DNA of 35,922 nucleotides, from NCBI GenBank assembly GCA_007694125.1, contig RECH01000221.1:1-35922 (forward strand), given 5' to 3'. This document shows positions 33,760 through 35,922 of this stretch, in pieces. The notes beneath the pieces are model-generated. The model was not told the origin of the DNA and made no database searches. It was given only the letters and a program-made list of their open reading frames with translations. Position numbers and translations under genes: made by a program. The stretch is from Leptolyngbya sp. DLM2.Bin15 (GTDB taxonomy: Bacteria > Cyanobacteriota > Cyanobacteriia > RECH01). Each line of letters starts with the position of its first letter. Position 1 is the stretch's first letter.

Positions 33760-34307
33760 AGGTGTTCATCCTTTCGCAGTAATCTTCATTGTGAGGCACA
33801 CAGTCACGTTTTGTCTAAAGCCCTGGCAGTGCCAGAAAGCCTTAGCGTACGTTCTATCGTCAAGGTGTGCAGGGGTTGAGGTTGACATGCTCAACGATCG
33901 CGTTGGCAAGCATCAGGTGTTGCCCAATCGATCTCTTTCTGCATCCTATCCTGCTGACTCCACTCACTTCATCCCCCGAACGGGAGACGTTGTGAGAGGC
34001 TCATTTAGGATTTCTTCACATTCTAGATCGGATCGTCTGATTTCTGTGTGGGGCAGCAAATATGCAGTATGAGAATTAAAAGGGGTTGGGCGAGTAGAAC
34101 GAAGGAGCGATCGCCTCGGTCTAGGTGTACCATCAGCCATAGTCTAGGTTTCTGTTTGGCCATGGAGGCGCAGGTTACCGATCTGCGACATCGATAAAAC
34201 CCTGAAAAGCAGAGATATCCCTACCTTGCCGCTCTCGTAAAGAAAAATTAAGATCATAGCAAGACGCTTCATTGTGTAGCCCTGTGCAACTTTCTCCCGC
34301 CCCTGCC
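33760..34307. other. Intergenic region upstream of sodB and the acyltransferase
   Basis: About 550 bp between divergent genes. It contains the palindrome listed at 33823-33835 and no supportable gene; the 93-aa frame at 33791 resembles nothing. Confidence 0.45.
33823..33835. promoter_or_regulatory. Palindrome CTGGCA-g-TGCCAG upstream of sodB
   Basis: A perfect 6-bp inverted repeat with one central base, 64 bases upstream of the sodB start. It has the size and position of a repressor operator, but the regulator is unknown. Confidence 0.3.
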
Positions 34308-35018
34308 ATGAATCCGCTTGTGCTTTCTCAGCAGTTGTTGTCCACCCTGGGAACGCGGGTCACCTATCACCACCGAGCTGCCTTGCCGTCGGAGGCTAGT
34401 TTGATGGTGGTGAGCAATCATCGCAGCATTTTGGATGCGCCCCTAGTGATGATGGCTGCCCACCGTCCGGTGCGCTTTGCCTGTCACCACTACATGAGTC
34501 GGGTGCCGGTGCTGAACGAAATTGTCACAGGGTTCGGCTGTTTTCCCCTAGGAGCGGCTGACGATCATCAGCGCAGCTTTTTCCAGCAGGCGGTGCATTT
34601 GCTCAAAGCTCAGCAGGCCATCGGCATTTTTCCTGAAGGAGCCCAGCCGATGGTGGAGTTGACGCCCCCCACCGAAACCCGATCGTTTCATCGGGGGTTT
34701 GCCCATCTGGCCCTGCGGGCACCGGTGGATAACTTGGCGATCTTGCCCATTGCGATCGCCTCCCGGCAGGAGATGACCCATTCTGTCTTTCCGCTGCAGT
34801 TGCTGAGCTGGTTTGATCCATCCGAGCCCCTGTTTCACCAAGCCGGTTGGCATCCCCTGGTCATTTATCAACAGGTTGATGTAGTGGTGGGGCAGCCGAT
34901 TTGGATCACGCCTCAGCACCGTCAAGCCTACCAAGGGCGACAGGCTCGGTCTATGGTTACTGAGTTGACGGAGCAATGCCAGGCCGATATCGATCGCTTA
35001 CTGCGCCATGGGGGATAG
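34308..35018 (+). CDS. 1-acylglycerol-3-phosphate O-acyltransferase-like (LPLAT) protein
   Basis: 236 aa from the preferred ATG at 34308 (the track's TTG at 34272 adds an unlikely leader). It belongs to the PlsC/LPLAT superfamily: acyltransferase box I VSNHRSILD (H-x4-D, His50/Asp55 in track numbering) and box III FPEGAQP. The acceptor is not necessarily lysophosphatidate: the EGTR motif is here EGAQ and the adjacent hydrolase suggests a phytyl- or isoprenyl-ester synthase arrangement. Membrane association is expected but no clear transmembrane helix is seen. Confidence 0.85.
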   Translation: MNPLVLSQQLLSTLGTRVTYHHRAALPSEASLMVVSNHRSILDAPLVMMAAHRPVRFACHHYMSRVPVLNEIVTGFGCFPLGAADDHQRSFFQQAVHLLKAQQAIGIFPEGAQPMVELTPPTETRSFHRGFAHLALRAPVDNLAILPIAIASRQEMTHSVFPLQLLSWFDPSEPLFHQAGWHPLVIYQQVDVVVGQPIWITPQHRQAYQGRQARSMVTELTEQCQADIDRLLRHGG

Positions 35019-35068
35019 ATTGGCCGCGATCGCCCCGCTCAAATCCCATTTCCGCTAAGTAGAACCCT

Positions 35069-35863
35069 ATGGTAAACGTTTTGGAGTCCGCTCAACGCCA
35101 TCGCTGTGAGTTGTTAAAGCCTTGTGCTCCCAATCCTGGTCAGCCGCCATTTATATTGCTACCAGGTATGGATGGTACGGCTCAATTGCAGCATGGCCAG
35201 GCACGCCAGCTAGCCGATGCGTTTGACGTGCGCTGTTTAACCATTCCCGGCAATGACCTCAGCTCGTGGGATGACTTGACGGAGCAAGTGCTGCAGTTGA
35301 TTGAGATGGAATTCTCTAGCGCCACGGGCCAGATCTATCTCCTTGGCGAGTCCTTTGGCGGATGTCTGGCGCTCAAACTTGCCCTGCGATCGCCCCGGCT
35401 TTTTCAGCGCTTGATTTTGGTCAACCCGGCGTCATCCTTTGAGCGGGCAACCCTCATCCGTTGGGGCTCTCACCTCACCCAATGGCTACCCGGCATCCTC
35501 TATCCCTACTCATGCCTGAGTATCCTGCCCTTTTTGGCGGCCCTCAACCGTATGTCAGACGAGGGACGATGGGCCCTTTTCTCTGCCATGCAGAGCGTTA
35601 GCCACAGAAGTGCCCAATGGCGGCTATCGCTGCTGCATAATTTGAACGTGTCGGATTATCATCTGCGGCGGATTTCCATGCCCACGCTGATTGTCGCCAG
35701 CGGTTGCGATCGCCTCTTGCCTTCCGTTGACGAAGCCCGCCGCCTAGAATCTTTGATTGCCCCAGCCCAAACCTACCTGTTGCCCCAGAGCGGTCATGCT
35801 TGCCTGCTGGAAGAGACCGTCAGCATCCGCCGCATTTTGCAGCAGTGTGATTTCATGCCCTAG
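35069..35863 (+). CDS. Alpha/beta-hydrolase, possibly esterase half of a PES-type pair
   Basis: 264 aa alpha/beta hydrolase. Oxyanion region FILLPGMDGTAQL, nucleophile GESFGG (Ser95), acid in ASGCDRLLPSV and His in PQSGHACLLEE, a complete triad. LPGMDGTG-like beginnings are typical of the N-terminal half of plant phytyl ester synthases (PES1/PES2), in which it is fused to an LPLAT domain; here the LPLAT is the preceding gene, 50 bp upstream on the same strand. The stop codon (35861-35863) lies inside the first bases of the MITE-like repeat copy 2, so the element provided or preserved the 3' end. Confidence 0.85.
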   Translation: MVNVLESAQRHRCELLKPCAPNPGQPPFILLPGMDGTAQLQHGQARQLADAFDVRCLTIPGNDLSSWDDLTEQVLQLIEMEFSSATGQIYLLGESFGGCLALKLALRSPRLFQRLILVNPASSFERATLIRWGSHLTQWLPGILYPYSCLSILPFLAALNRMSDEGRWALFSAMQSVSHRSAQWRLSLLHNLNVSDYHLRRISMPTLIVASGCDRLLPSVDEARRLESLIAPAQTYLLPQSGHACLLEETVSIRRILQQCDFMP

Positions 35864-35922
35864 TACTGTAAGACAGAAGAACGAAGACAGAAAAACGAAA
35901 AGGAATTCCAGGACACACAAGG
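35858..35922 (-). mobile_element. MITE-like repeat, copy 2 (inverted, truncated by window end)
   Basis: Reverse complement of 14679-14743 with four mismatches in 65 bases. It starts at CCCTAGTACT inside the hydrolase stop codon and runs to the last base of the window. The other end of the element, expected to end in AGTACTAGG or a close variant about 50 bp further right, is outside the window. Confidence 0.75.

Noticed and set aside
33791-34072. 93-aa ORF upstream of sodB
   Set aside because: No ribosome-binding site or recognisable motif, in a promoter-containing gap.

Overview
The window is cyanobacterial chromosome, probably from a Leptolyngbya-like or other mid-GC filamentous or unicellular lineage. 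The evidence is a very high density of the HIP1 octamer GCGATCGC, a psb30/ycf12 gene for photosystem II, an iron superoxide dismutase, a DUF2808 protein, and two adenylate cyclases with the CyaC and CyaB architectures known from Spirulina and Anabaena. No tRNA, rRNA, CRISPR array, prophage or intact transposase is visible. Species cannot be fixed from sequence alone.

Layout. 1-3.2 kb is accessory in character: a STAND-type ATPase missing its P-loop region, an orphan SUKH (SMI1/KNR4) protein and a lipoprotein. 3.3-6.5 kb (minus) carries phosphoglucomutase, a small esterase and a GNAT acetyltransferase. 7.4-11 kb is cyaC. 11-14.5 kb holds three genes matching the URC uracil-catabolism pathway: a DUF1688/URC4 protein and upp on minus, and a GTP-cyclohydrolase-II-like URC1 protein diverging on plus. 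14.8-21.4 kb (minus) is largely housekeeping: DUF2808, phoH, khpA, rpsP, ffh, ureD and an HtrA/Hho protease. A probable small RNA gene follows at 21.7-21.84 kb. 22-25.2 kb has a dihydroorotase paralogue with a degraded metal site, two tandem signal peptidases I, and the remnant of a second dihydroorotase broken by an 11-bp tandem array. 25.2-27.8 kb is a CyaB-type cyclase. 28.6-33.8 kb carries an M23 peptidase, a double-domain histidine phosphatase, two half-size GDT1/UPF0016 Mn exporters, a YkgJ-type cysteine-cluster protein, psb30 and sodB. 34.3-35.9 kb ends with an acyltransferase and an alpha/beta hydrolase that look like the split halves of a phytyl-ester-synthase-type enzyme.

Two functional themes stand out. 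The first is pyrimidine metabolism: URC1, URC4, UPRT, a degenerate dihydroorotase, a dihydroorotase pseudogene, and ureD, since urea is an end product of the URC route. The second is cAMP signalling: both cyclases carry the Thr-type adenine pocket of class IIIb enzymes, the group known to respond to bicarbonate.

The intergenic DNA is rich in repeats. One is a 114-bp MITE-like element whose second, inverted copy runs off the right edge. Another is a 145-155 bp palindromic family with two copies. There are also several short tandem arrays with 9-, 11- and 15-bp units, and one terminator built from HIP1 palindromes.
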